From contig NC_090246.1 in assembly GCF_037325665.1 (NCBI RefSeq), forward strand, positions 35,348,732-35,412,731: a stretch of 64,000 nt of DNA. Direction: 5' to 3'. The notes beneath the pieces are model-generated. The model made no database searches, was not told where the DNA came from, and saw only the letters and a program-made list of their open reading frames with translations. The position numbers and the translations under genes were made by a program. Of this stretch, positions 1 through 10,651 are shown in pieces (the stretch's first letter is position 1; each line of letters begins with the position of its first letter). The stretch is from Littorina saxatilis. Its lineage: Eukaryota > Mollusca > Gastropoda > Littorinimorpha > Littorinidae.

Positions 1-7
1 TACTCAT

Positions 8-140
8 TGAAAGGCATCAGAGCGGCTGTATTCATACCTACATTATCAATATTTTGTGTGTGCTCATGAAATAACATTAGAGCGTCTGTTTTTATACCTA
101 CATTATGATTAATTTGGGTGTGCAGATGAAATGACCTCAG
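8..140. repeat. approximately 60-bp tandem repeat running into an exon
   Basis: The unit tgaaa-n-gcatcagagcg...tacctacattat starts at 8, 67 and 127. The third unit is cut off by the coding exon, and its cctcagagcg lies at the splice acceptor. Confidence 0.6.
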
Positions 141-259
141 AGCGAGATGTTTTAGCAACAACAGAGAACTCTTTAGCAGCCTTCGTCACTAGTGCCCTAC
201 CTAACTCTGTCTTAACCGAGTCTGCTCACCTGCAGTCAGACACACATTCTGATAACAAG
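126..259 (+). CDS. unk: unk exon (first visible)
   Basis: The exon reads SERDVLATTENSLAAFVTSALP and onward to SDNK, with donor GTGAGT at 260. The start is ambiguous: acceptors at 124-125 (tgcag) and 139-140 (cctcag) are both possible, and both keep the frame that begins at 131. The acceptor lies in the third unit of an approximately 60-bp tandem repeat. Confidence 0.65.
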
Positions 260-3200
260 GTGAGTAATAGCATTAGTTTCATGGGATGCCCCACCTGCAC
301 CAAGCTTTGTTGTGTAGTGAAAACAGGTGGAAGTGTGCAGCTGTAATGAATATGTTAATGGGAAGACGTTATTGATCCACTGACATTGAAGATTAATATG
401 TTGGAACAGTAGTGTTCAGTCAAAATGTTTTATACCAGTGGAAGAAGATTAATTGTCCAGTTTTCATTGTGGTTTATTATTTGCTTTGTGAAACATAAGA
501 ACCAATAGACAATGTTTCGGAAATAACTCAACATTTTCAGAGGTCTCATAAGAGTAAGCCCCTTTTACAGGGACAAGCTTTTCAAACAAGGCGGAGTGTG
601 TGAGCTTCCGAACGGCTTTATCCTGCTATCGTCACGAAAGAAAAAGAGAGAATCATGTTAAGCAGCTTGCGTGCAGTATGCTACCCTTTTCTTTCGCAAA
701 TCAGCGTTCACAAGTTCATCGGAGTTCACGATTTGTTGCGGCAATGATCACTGGCCCGTAGTGATTGCTCCCTGACGGGCGCCGTGGCATGGTGGTAAGA
801 TGTCGGCCTCCTAATCGGGAGGTCGTGAGTTCGAATCCCAGTCGCTGTCGCCTGGTAGGTTAAGAGTGGAGATTTTTCCGATCTGCCAGGTCAACTTATG
901 TGCAGACCTGCTAGTGACTTAACCCCCTTCGTGTGTACACGCAAGCACAAGGTCAAGTGCGCACGGAAAAGATCCTGTAATCCATGTCAGAGTTAGGTGG
1001 GTTATAGAAACACGAAAATACCCAGCATGCCTCCCCCGAAATCGGCGTATGCTGCCGGAATGGCGGGGTAAAATCGGTCATACACGTAAAAATCCACTTG
1101 TTCTAAAAACATGAGTGAACATGGGAGTTTAAGTCCATGAACAAAGAAGAAGAAGAAGATTGCTCACCAACGTGTTTTGATTTCAGTTCACATGGGTTTG
1201 GCTTGAGGTCATGTGAGTTTTGCGAACATTTCCAGTGATCAGCAAGCAATCAGGAGTTATTTTCAGAAAATGTCTATTTTCTGTTGCAGGGTGAAGGGGA
1301 GATTCATTCTTTTTTTATCTATTTTTGTTGTATTTTCAGGAACAGAATGGCAAAACACACCATGGAAAGCTACCAGATCCTATAGGAAAAGAACGCGCCA
1401 ATAGTAGTAATAATGTAAGTGTGGGATTTACGCTTTTCATAGATCTTTGTCTGAATTACCTCAAAATGTGGTTTGATTACAGTAGATTGTGTCTGTGATA
1501 ATGAGACAAGTGCACATAAAAAGGCATCTTGGAATGTGACAAATATGAGACAGGTAAAAAAAAATCTTCCGCTATGACATTGACAGTATCGGGCTTCAGT
1601 TGTTTAGTAACTTGTTACTATTTTGTTATGTGGCGCACGTTATATGTCAAAGCAGCACCGCCCTGATACGGCCCTTCGTGGTCGGCTGGGCGTTAAGCAA
1701 ACAAAAACAAAACAAGCAAACTATTTTGTTAATGTGAAATGAAATCTTTACAACATTTAGAATAACAAATAACAAATGTCTAGCTTTGTGATTCATAGGT
1801 AAACTTTGTAAAGCAGACACTGTAGCTGAAAAATGTTGGTTTTCTCTCCACAGATGTCACTAGGCCTTGGTTCTATGGACGCCTACAACAAGGGTCGTTC
1901 TGGGAGTGTGTCCAGCAGCATCAGCTCTGACTTTGGCTCTGGCCATTCTTACCACAGAGCGCCTGGCTCAGAAAGAGAAGACTCCAATGTAAGTTGAAAT
2001 TCAAGGACTCTTTAGACATTTAAAAAGTCAAGTTTCAGTGTTTAGGGGATCAGAACATAATTATGTTAGCTCCTTATTATTTAGCCATGGTGACAAAAAG
2101 CTTGCATGTAATGTATCTCTCTAGTGTCTTGGTATCAAGCTACGGACCTGGGAACCCATACGATTTTGTATGCATGATTTTCTAGAGTACTATCAGTACG
2201 GTCAGTGGGCAAAAAAATACTACGAGAACATTTCATAGACTACTTTTCTTCACAAGTGTATCCCGAAGCCGATCCAATATGTTGACATATGATTTAAGTT
2301 GTTTTGAGTAAACAATGAAAGAAGCATTAGTTTTAAATGTATTGGTAAACTTCATTAATAGTGCGACGGACGCGTGTGAAGCATGTTTGAATCACAGATG
2401 TTCAAATGCTGTGTGGAGTACGCTCATTTTTCTGAAAATACACCAAGTTTGCTTGAGAATTCTCCGAGTACAAAACAGGGGTTCCCAGGTCTGAAGCTAA
2501 CAACTCATGAGGCATGCATGCTTTAAACAGACTTTTGGTAGGGTGGGGGTTGGAGGAAAGATGAGTTCACCAGGTCTTCTTTAATTCCTTAAAGTCCTTG
2601 TATGATTTTGGGTCTATAAAATTAAAAGTGTGTATTGAAGTTTTTAGTTAGATCACTTTTCAATTTGTCTTGCACCTTGTGAGTCATGGAAAGTCTTACC
2701 TGTATTCATGCCTATTGCAGGTGAAATTGAGACAACAACTTCAAGCAATAGAGAATGAACTCATGCTGGACAACGCAGAGAAAGCCAGGCGAAAGGAAGC
2801 GCTGATCCTGCAGCACACCATGGGAGCCGGGGGGTTGTTAGGTGTTGGATCTCGGCCGCTGTATTCTCCCGTCAGTCAGCATCCCCCTCAGGGCATGGGT
2901 CTTGGTGCGTCCAGCATGTCCCCGCATGCACCTGCTTTCTACCCTCCTGGGAACACTGTGGAGTCCGTTGTGGGTGAGTGTGTGTGTGCGCACTGTGGAG
3001 TTTTGTGGTACAGTGGAACCCCCCTTTTACCACCTCCCAAATGGGAGAAAGTCAGGTCTTAAAAGGGAGGGAGTCATAAAATGGGGGTACATTTACAGAA
3101 GAATGATCAGAAAATCTGAAATAATAAGGTAAAAGGGCGGAAGTCTTATATTGGGGGGTCTTAAAAGGGGGGTACTACTGTAGAATGTGTGAGCACCTGG

Positions 3201-6200
3201 ATGCAACCACTTTCAGGATTTTCACTGTGGGACATTTTTGACTCACATGCGAAGCAAAAGTGAGTATGTACTCACCCGAGTCGTCCGTCCGTCCGGAAAA
3301 CTTTAACGTTGGATATTTCTTGGACACTATTCAGTCTGTCAGTACCAAATTTGGCAAGATGGTGTATGATGACAAGGCCCCAAAAAACATACATAGCATC
3401 TTGACCTTGCTTCAAGGTCAAGGCCGCAGGGGCCATAAATGTTGCCTAAAAAACAGCTATTTTTCACATTTTTCCAATTTTCTCTGAAGTTTTTGAGATT
3501 CAATACCTCACCTATATATGATATATAGGGCAAAGTAAGCCCCATCTTTTGATACCAGTTTGGTTTACTTTGCTTCAAGGTCAAGGTCACAGGAGCTCTT
3601 CAAAGTTGGATTGTATACATATTTTGAAGTGACCTTGACCCTGAACTATGGAAGATAACTGTTTCAAACTTAAAAATTATGTGGGGCACATGTTATGCTT
3701 TCATCATGAGACACATTTGGTCACATATGATCAAGGTCAAGGTCACTTTGACCCTTATGAAATGTGACCAAAATAAGGTAGTGAACCACTAAAAGTGACC
3801 ATATCTCATGGTAGAAAGAGCCAATAAGCACCATTGTACTTCCTATGTCTTGAATTAACAGCTTTGTGTTGCATGACCTTGGATGACCTTGACCTTGGGT
3901 CAAGGTCACATGTATTTTGGTAGGAAAAATGTGTAAAGCATGTGAGTCGTATGGGCTTTGCCCTTCTTGTTGTGTGTGGGGTTTTCTTGAGTCTGCTACA
4001 CTTCATTTACATGTGAGGTGTTCTAGAAACAAAGAACAAAAGAATGTTAACATAGAGTTGAGTTTAAAAAGGAGATAGTTCTTTTAACATTGTTCAGAAG
4101 GGTGAATCAATCTCATTAGGCTGAGTTAGAACTAATCTCCTCTCACTGCAGAGGACATGTACAGAGTCTGCTAATTCTGCTTGAGTTCGGTTAGTGTGTT
4201 TCTGTGTGCTAGTGTAGTTGGACCACTTCAGTGACTGACAGGTAGCCTGACGGCAGTGGTAGCTCAGTGTGTTTCTGTGTGCTAGTGTAGTTGGACCATA
4301 TCAGTGACTGAAAGGTAGCCTGACGGCAGTGGTAGCTCAGTGTGTTTCTGTGTGCTAGTGTAGTTGGACCACTTCAGTGACTGACAGGTAGCCTGACGGC
4401 AGTGGTAGCTCAGTGTGTTTCTGTGTGCTAGTGTAGTTGGACCACTTCAGTGACTGACAGGTAGCCTGACGGCAGTGGTAGCTCAGTGTGTTTCTTTGTG
4501 CTAGTGTAGTTGGACCATTTCAGTGACTGAAAGGTAACCTGACGGCAGTGGTAGCTCAGTGTGTTTCTGTGTGCTAGTGTAGTTGGACCACTTCAGTGAC
4601 TGACGGGTAGCCTGACGGCAGTGGTAGCTCAGTGTGTTTCTGTGTGCTTGTGTAGTTGTGTTGAGTGACTAACCAGCGCTGTGACAGCATAGGTGTCTCT
4701 GTTGGCAGGTAAGGCCTTGGACGACCTGAACATGGAGGACTTCGACATCACCAGCATAGACCGTGAGCTGGACCGCGAGCGTGACAACGACACCAACTCT
4801 GTCAGCAGTTCCCTGTCTGCTGGGCTGTCCACCTCTGGTGCCTTTTCCACCTCAGGCCCCATCGGAATCCCTCCTGGAACGTTGCAGCAGCGGGGCAGTA
4901 TCAGCAGTCTGTCCCAGTCCCCGCCCTCCCCCTTTGGTAGTCTGACCCACTCCAACCATATCCTTCAGCTGCACAGAGACGCTCCGCATGACCAGGTGAG
5001 TGGCTGCTGCTCATATTTTGTAGCTGCCTCTCTTTGTCTGTCTAATTGAGGGAGTTGCTGCTCATATTTTGTAGCTAGCTCTCTTTGTCCGTCTAATTGA
5101 GGGAGTTGCTGCTCATATTTTGTAGCTGCCTCTCTTTGTCCGTCTTATTGAGGGAGTTGCTGCTCATATTTTGTAGAGCTGTCTCTCTCTGTCTGTCTTA
5201 TTGAGGGAGTTGCTGCTCATATTTTGTAGCTGCCTCTCCTTATCTGTCTAATTGAGGGAGTTGCTAACGATATTTTGTAGCTGCCTGCCTCTCTTTGCCC
5301 GTGTCCATTTGAAGGAGTTGAAGCTGCCTTTCCTGAATGTATGTGTCCTTTTCTGTCATCTTTTGCGTGTGTCTGGAAAAGATTCTTTCACGTTTGTGTC
5401 TGTCAGGGCATTTGGAACTTAAACAGTTTCTGTGCAACATTCTTGCTGAACTGAGTTTGTTGTACTTTAGCATCACGCACACTAATGCACACGCATCATT
5501 TAATTTTAAAACCGGAGAGGCAAGTAATGGTTTTGTACAAGCTCTTGCTGCATTTATGTTTATCTTACTTGCTGAAAGGTCGAAAAGAAATTCTTTGCGT
5601 CACAAGTGTAGCAGTAATGCATTGGGGAAAGTAGGCCTCTGAAACATTTTCTCCTTCTTTGCAGTCGTCATCACCTCTGCTAGGCCATTCAGTATTAGGC
5701 AAGTACCACGGTTACGGAGATAGCAACTTGATGTCGCCGCGCAGTGGAGGTCCACATTCACCTTCTCTCTTCCCACCATCAGGCCAGCAAGGTTTAGCGA
5801 ACTCCAACGGAACGAGCAGTGAAGTGCAGAGACTACGGGATGAACTGAACTCAACAAAAAGCAAGATGGCCGAGTGGGAAGGAGTGTATAATCAAGCAAA
5901 ATGTGTAAGTAGTTCTCCAGTCACTGCAAACTTTAGGTCTCTGTTAACAACGGAATGTCTCAATTGTTCTTGAGTGACTGCTAATTTGTTTAAGTCTCAA
6001 TAAGTAACAAGGTGAAACTTTCTTCCGTTGTATTTGGTGACTTTTGCTTTATATGATGTAATAGTGTGAGCAAATGTACAGTTCCACCCAGAAACCTGGC
6101 ATTCCCCGGGAGAAAAAAAGATGATGGATGTTTTGCTCTTTGCGTACATCACTCTAGAATTGTGCGCTCCGGGCTTGTGCCTAGGACTGTGTTGATCAGT

Positions 6201-7872
6201 TGAAAACAATGCAAAAAATATTGTGTGTAAGTTTATCAAAACCTGGAGTTAACTTAAAAGAGCTTGACTCTTGTGTGTCTTCCTTAGCCATACCTCAGGA
6301 AAAGTAGGAGTGCTGGGTGTGAGGAACGATGATCCATTTGAACTTTGATGAATTGACTATGCATTGCAGGCGTGTGAAGCTTGGCGCAAGGAAGCAGAGG
6401 AGTGCACAAAACGTGCCAAAGCAGCGGAGGAGGAGAAACAGCAGATCGTGAAGCAGAGGGATGAAGTTAGTATCAGACCTTGTTACTTTTCATATCATTT
6501 TTCAGCCCTGATTGCACCGATGATAGATTCAAGGCACAAAAAAAGAGCTGAAAGTTCAAACTTGTATCTGACTTCATCACAGTGGAAGTAAAGATGCCTA
6601 GTTCCATTCTATGGCTGCTTGTAGGTTAGAAATGCATGTAAGGTTTTGTACAAATTGTAGACGGTCATGTTGGGAATGTTAAGGTACTTTGTAGAATTTG
6701 ACTGTACTGGTCTCCTCATTGCATTGCTGTTCTTTGGCTATGCTTTGGGCACTGTCCCGGCTTAAACTATAACCGATTTGGTGTCATTGCTTTTTCAGAT
6801 TTTCTGTTCATAGCCTTGGTAAATTTACCTCCATTTGATGACTCCCTTCTTTTACGACCTGATTTTGTTCACATTTATGGATGCTTCTTATTCTTCTGCG
6901 TTCATGGGCTTAAACTCCCACGTACACTCGTGGTTTTTACGTGTATGACCGTTTTTACCCCGCCATTTAGGCAGCCATACGTTTATCTTGGGGGGTAATG
7001 GAGGTCTTGAAAGGCGATGCCCTGTAACATCTCCATTAACTATTTTGCTATGTTTGCAGGCCATGTCCCAAGCACAGCGGTTACGTCAGGATGGCAGCTT
7101 TAGCCCTTACCTGCGGTGTATCCCAGGCATGCAGGAGCTTGAGGCAATACCAGTGGAGGCCCTGCAGCAGCTGAGGCACCAGTTACAGATCGACCTTAAC
7201 ACTATAGACCAGGTTAGTGTCACATTCCATGTTTTTTACGTCAATTTTTGATCTTCCGTAAAATTAAAAAACCCAGCTGAAGGGGTTTTGTTAGTCAAAA
7301 GGAGCACTAAATAGTGGGTGTAAACCATTGCTTTGCTCTCTACTTGGTACTGGTGATTTGAGTAAAAATGGAGATTCAGAATCTCATGTCTGATTCTGCT
7401 GTGGGTATTTTCTCAATTGAAGATAACTTCAGCGGGATTGCCCTTGCACCCTACAGGGCTCTGGCATTTGCCCAGCACAGACAACACTTGAGAGTATCTG
7501 AGTAATGCACAGGGAATCGGCACAAAAAGGATCATTTGACCGATTAATCACATGGGTCAAGTCAGAGGGATAGTTGATCTGTTGCCATCTTGACTGTCGT
7601 GGCAAGAATAAGGTGTTTCAGTTGACCATTTCCCGGCTAGAGTGATGGCTTATTTCAAATATAAATGTGTTGATGTTTTACATGGTAACTTGATTCTTTT
7701 TCAAAACTTCTTACAAAGTCATCCACAACGCAATGCTTCAGGGCAAAGAAGAGTTAGCATGCATACCTTTTGTACTTTTGTGTTTACATGACTTGCTGTC
7801 TAAATTCACTTTTTTTTTCTCTGAATGCAGGTAATATACCGAAAACTTCAACAGCGCCAAGTCTCCTCCTAG
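126..7872 (+). CDS. unk: unkempt homologue, 3' half of gene (nine coding exons; RING-less end)
   Basis: This is the C-terminal half of an Unkempt protein, a cytoplasmic RNA-binding translational regulator; its N-terminal CCCH zinc fingers would lie upstream of the window. Exons: about 126-259, 1340-1414, 1854-1988, 2721-2973, 4709-4995, 5665-5904, 6370-6465, 7060-7212 and 7831-7872, all GT-AG and in frame (phases 0,0,0,1,0,0,0,0). Family landmarks seen in order: a motif reading GKALDDLNMEDFDITSIDREL, Ser/Pro-rich linkers, a coiled coil starting EVQRLRDELNSTKSKMAEW and continuing through the next two exons, and the conserved segment ending RHQLQIDLNTIDQVIY. In vertebrate and fly Unkempt the last segment leads directly into a C-terminal RING finger; here the frame stops 10 codons after VIY. 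So this is either a RING-less isoform from an alternative last exon or a lineage loss. About 470 codons are visible. The family call is firm. Confidence 0.85.
771..1157 (+). mobile_element. tRNA-derived SINE, family A ((GAA)n tail)
   Basis: The tRNA-like head has box A (TGGCATGGTGG) and box B (GAGTTCGAATCCC) at about 787-842, followed by a family-specific body and a GAA-repeat tail. An 8-bp GATTGCTC duplication flanks it (763-770 and 1158-1165). Intronic in unk. Partial relatives lie at 6886-7003, 43674-43853 and 45273-45628. Confidence 0.75.
1340..1414 (+). CDS. unk: unk exon, 25 codons
   Basis: Acceptor ttttcag at 1333-1339 and donor GTAAGT at 1415. It reads EQNGKTHHGKLPDPIGKERA then NSSNN; hydrophilic, phase 0 at both ends. 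Confidence 0.7.
1628..1725 (+). mobile_element. 3' fragment of SINE family B ((CAAA)n tail)
   Basis: The segment from tggcgcacgtt to gggcgttaagcaaac matches the 3' part of the full copy at 41560-41865. Confidence 0.6.
1854..1988 (+). CDS. unk: unk exon, 45 codons
   Basis: Acceptor ctccacag before 1854 and donor GTAAGT at 1989. It encodes a Ser/Gly-rich segment (GSVSSSISSDFGSGHSY) and is phase 0 at both ends. Confidence 0.75.
2721..2973 (+). CDS. unk: unk exon with basic-acidic helix and Pro/Gly linker
   Basis: Acceptor ctattgcag before 2721 and donor GTGAGT at 2974. It starts with a helix-like stretch (VKLRQQLQAIENELMLDNAE), followed by a low-complexity Gly/Pro/Ser linker. It ends in phase 1, and the next exon supplies the two missing bases. 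Confidence 0.8.
3010..3181. mobile_element. MITE-like element with TIR CAGTGGAACCCC
   Basis: It begins CAGTGGAACCCCCCTTTTA and ends in the inverted version AAAAGGGGGGTACTACTG. Internal units repeat the AAGACC/GGTCTT theme. Same family as 15885-16820 and 61734-61911. Confidence 0.55.
3240..3948. mobile_element. MITE-like element rich in AGGTCA half-sites
   Basis: Ends are the inverted pair GACTCACATGC (3240-3250) and GCATGTGAGTC (3938-3948). The body carries repeated TCAAGGTCA and its complement TGACCTTGA, for example near 3405, 3573, 3632, 3729 and 3877-3908. No coding capacity. It lies in the unk intron between exons 2973 and 4709. Confidence 0.6.
4196..4660. repeat. 73-bp minisatellite, about 6 copies
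   Basis: The landmark gctagtgtag recurs at 4208, 4281, 4354, 4427, 4500 and 4573, with a variant at 4646: an exact 73-bp period and few substitutions. It ends about 50 bp before the exon at 4709. Confidence 0.9.
4709..4995 (+). CDS. unk: unk exon with conserved ALDDLNMEDFDI motif
   Basis: Acceptor ttggcag before 4709 and donor GTGAGT at 4996. It contains the acidic ALDDLNMEDFDITSIDREL motif, comparable to ALDLNLDDINLASLEKEL in vertebrate UNK, then a Ser-rich linker. A 73-bp minisatellite ends about 50 bp upstream, and a 51-bp minisatellite starts within the donor region. Confidence 0.85.
5001..5330. repeat. 51-bp minisatellite, about 6 copies
   Basis: The landmark tcatattttgtag recurs at 5011, 5062, 5113, 5164 and 5217, then decays. 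The first unit overlaps the donor region of the exon ending at 4995. Confidence 0.85.
5665..5904 (+). CDS. unk: unk exon, Ser/Pro linker into coiled coil
   Basis: Acceptor ctttgcag before 5665 and donor GTAAGT at 5905. It is phase 0 and 80 codons long. It ends in the start of the coiled coil (EVQRLRDELNSTKSKMAEW), which matches the ELARVRRQLDEAKRKIRQW type segment of vertebrate UNK. Confidence 0.85.
6370..6465 (+). CDS. unk: unk exon, coiled coil, 32 codons
   Basis: Acceptor cattgcag before 6370 and donor GTTAGT at 6466. It reads ACEAWRKEAEECTKRAKAAE and onward, matching the DAWQREAQEAKERARVA segment of vertebrate UNK. Confidence 0.85.
6795..6870. mobile_element. fragment of the CAGTGGAACCCC MITE family
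   Basis: The segment cagattttctgttcatagcc...tttacctccat...gactccctt matches the interior of the complete copy at 61734-61911. No ends are present. Confidence 0.4.
6886..7003 (-). mobile_element. 3' fragment of SINE family A
   Basis: The reverse complement matches the SINE at 771-1157 from its GAA tail through the gggagtttaagtccatgaac and ggcggggtaaaa blocks. The head is missing. It ends about 55 bp before the unk exon at 7060. Confidence 0.65.
7060..7212 (+). CDS. unk: unk exon, conserved pre-RING segment
   Basis: Acceptor gtttgcag before 7060 and donor GTTAGT at 7213. It encodes the end of the coiled coil and the conserved block LQQLRHQLQIDLNTIDQ, which in other Unkempt proteins immediately precedes the RING finger. 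Confidence 0.85.
7831..7872 (+). CDS. unk: unk terminal coding exon without RING
   Basis: The acceptor is a strong pyrimidine tract plus tgcag ending at 7830. The exon reads VIYRKLQQRQVSS and stops at TAG 7870-7872. VIY continues the conserved motif (VIF or VIY in UNK), so the exon is a real continuation. No C-x2-C RING pattern follows in this frame. Confidence 0.75.
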   Translation, partial: VIYRKLQQRQVSS

Positions 7873-9414
7873 GGAAGGGGGAACATAGGCACCATGGTTT
7901 GCTGTTGTGAGGTGGATGCTTGCTGATAAATGTGCTGTCAGGGACTTTCTGCTGACGGTGGTGAAGTGAAAGTTGTGCTCTGATGACTTTGAACATCTGT
8001 CAAATCAAATGTCAGGTGGTTGTTTCTTATCAGAACGGGCTGAGTGGGAAGACTGTACAATTACTATTGTCCTTGCAGCATATGTAAAGAAAGTTGAACA
8101 GTTTTCCTCGCCTGGATCAGGAAGGAGAATTTACGGTGTAGGGTTCCCAGTGTGACGTTTCTGTCTGATCATCAGTTTACACGTTTTGAGGAGATTTCTT
8201 GCTGCAGTTTGTGAAATTGTGTGCTGTGTCTTTTTCAGTTCAACTTCAGCAGGGAAAGTACAATTTTGCACTTGATTAGGAAAACGACTTCGGCGTTTTG
8301 GGGCCTTCTGTTTGAACTCACAATGAAAAAATGTTGTACATAACTTCCTAGGACATTCAAATGTAGTCCTTGTTTGAGTATGTGTTATGGAAAATACCAG
8401 CAGCTGTAAGGTGTACTGCCTGAATTTTCTGCAGATCAGAGTTCTGATGTTGTGAGGCAGAATGCCTGTAACCGCTAAGAACGACCATGAAGGGAGACTG
8501 CTTCTGCAGAGGGTGTGGTTCCGTTATTTTGTCACAAGGTTGGATATGGTGAAATCATTATTAGCAGCTACCTGTCCTGTGTGATTTGATTCTTTTTAAA
8601 TTGATGTCATAGAGTACCTGTACTTCTTTATTACTTTTTTTTTTATCCTTTCAAGGAAAGATGTATAATAGAATGTTTTAGTGTCTGTCCGAGAAGCTTT
8701 CAGCTCGAGTTGAGTAATACAGTCTTAGTCTTTTGTATGCGACACTCATGCTCTCGCTCAGAAATGACAGTTGCAGTGATGGTTCCTTTTCCTGAAAGAG
8801 AAGATAATTGCTTCCCAACTGTAGTAATTCTGCGGAAGTCATGGAGTCATTAGAGCTTCTGATATGCCTAGAGATTGTATCCACCTTTTGCAGTATGTAA
8901 TGCATATGCGGCACTACAGCTTTTTATAGTGTGTTTGTCCAAGTCTGTGTTTAATAGCTGCTTTGAGTGTGCTGTAGGATAAAGATTTTGTTTGATTGTA
9001 TGTGGTAGAAAGTAAAAGAATTCAGTAACACTAACAGGGGAAGGTGTATTTTCAGTATGAAACAAACAGTCTCAAAAGATTCAAATACAGGATTCATCTG
9101 TGGCTGATTTGTATAGGGTAAGCTGTGTTTGGAAGGACACACCACAGGCTTGTTTTGCCCAGCTTTGTCTAAATTGATGAACTCCCATTACATTTCAGTC
9201 TTGAACATGCCTTTATCTGTAGGGAGTGGACTATTTCTGAAAAGGTATTCAGAGCATAGAAGTAACTTCTCACGCAGTGTTTCATTTAGACAATATGTAT
9301 GTGGCATAGCATATGGAAAAATTGCACTTCAGATCAGCATACTTCTTGTTGTTTTGTTGTATTTGAAATTCCTTCATACAGTATTATGAATATGTGCATT
9401 ACTTTCAACAAAAG

Positions 9415-9695
9415 TACAGCAAAACCTGACATGAGAGGACCCTTTGACAAGAGGACACCAAGGAGTAGATGTTTTTGACCCACACGTATTTTCTGCTCTC
9501 CCTGAATTTTGGAAAGAACCTGCCATGAAGGGACACTCAGTTGATACACTGCATGTGAACAATGACCCCTCTGATGAGAGAACATCTCATAATAAAGGAC
9601 AGCAAAATGTCTCTTTGTTTCTCAGCTTTACCAAAATACATGTCATAAAGGACACCTGCAATGTAGGAACATTTTTGGCTGGTCCAAGGGGCGTC
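9415..9695. repeat. old interspersed repeat (gaggaca type)
   Basis: Repeated gaggacc, gaggacac, gggacac and ggacacc units, ending acatttttggctgg. A similar block ending cacttttggctgg lies at 24295-24420, and a fragment at 63225-63315. Diverged; class unknown. Confidence 0.35.
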
Positions 9696-10651
9696 ATCCC
9701 ATCACATGTACCACTGGGTTTGTTTTTTTCTTCGTCTGTTTGGAACACTGTCGTGGGAAGCATTTCTGCACACTTTTCTGTCTTGTATTTTATAAACTGA
9801 ATATCCTTCTTTCAAAATTATCTGAGGGAAAGACTTGCCAGGCTCTTGCTCAGTCGAATCCTGGCGTAGAAAGAACCAAGTTGCTGACCATGTTTGTGCT
9901 TGCTCGTGTTCAGAAGAGTCCACTGCTCTAAAGGCAGTACAACTACAATTCTAACTGCTTTGTTCATTTTCATGCCAACTTGAAGTACATAAATTGTTCA
10001 ACGGAAATCTGGAGATGAATCAGAATGTGTGTTGAAGAGGCAGCTACTGAATTTTGAGTGGGTTTTAAAGCATTGGTGTCAGTTACAATGGTGTTTTCAT
10101 GAAAGCTGCAAGGACGAGAGAAAAAAATCTGTTCAACGTTTGTTCAGAACAGTCAGTGTGTGTTTTCTTTTTTCTTCTCCAAACATCATGTGCTCTTACT
10201 TTGCAATAACTAACAAAGACCGTCATGGTGGCAGCTGTTTTGTCGCAACTTTGTGGATGAGTATTGCTGGATGATGATCGTTTAAGAGCTGTTTTGCTTG
10301 AATGCAGGGACCAGTTGATGCCATAGCTGTATGCATTTTGTAAAATTTTGTGACTTAAAAGAGTTTGATAATGAAAGGTTCTTTTGATGATTTTTTGGGA
10401 TTTTGTTTTGTTTTTTGTGGCTGCCCTTTTGAAGTCTGTTTATCATCAGTTTGTATTGGACATGTGGTGGGTTTAACTTTCCTTTGAAGTGAGATTTCTC
10501 TGAACTTGAAATACATTAATCATAGGCTATACGATTCTTAATTTTCTGTTATCCTTAGGTATGAATTCAACTGCTTTTCTGTACAAACTGTAATTCACCT
10601 GTATTTCTAGTGTTTGTATTTCCACCCTCGTTTATTTTCAGGATACATACA

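Noticed and set aside
780-860. Possible tRNA gene
   Set aside because: Box A and box B are present, but the acceptor stem does not close and a SINE body with tail and target duplication follows; the same applies at 19268-19336, 41567-41640 and 45545-45620.
5337-5642. 101-codon + frame in a unk intron
   Set aside because: No acceptor/donor pair in phase and no similarity to Unkempt; the strong acceptor at 5664 starts the real exon.
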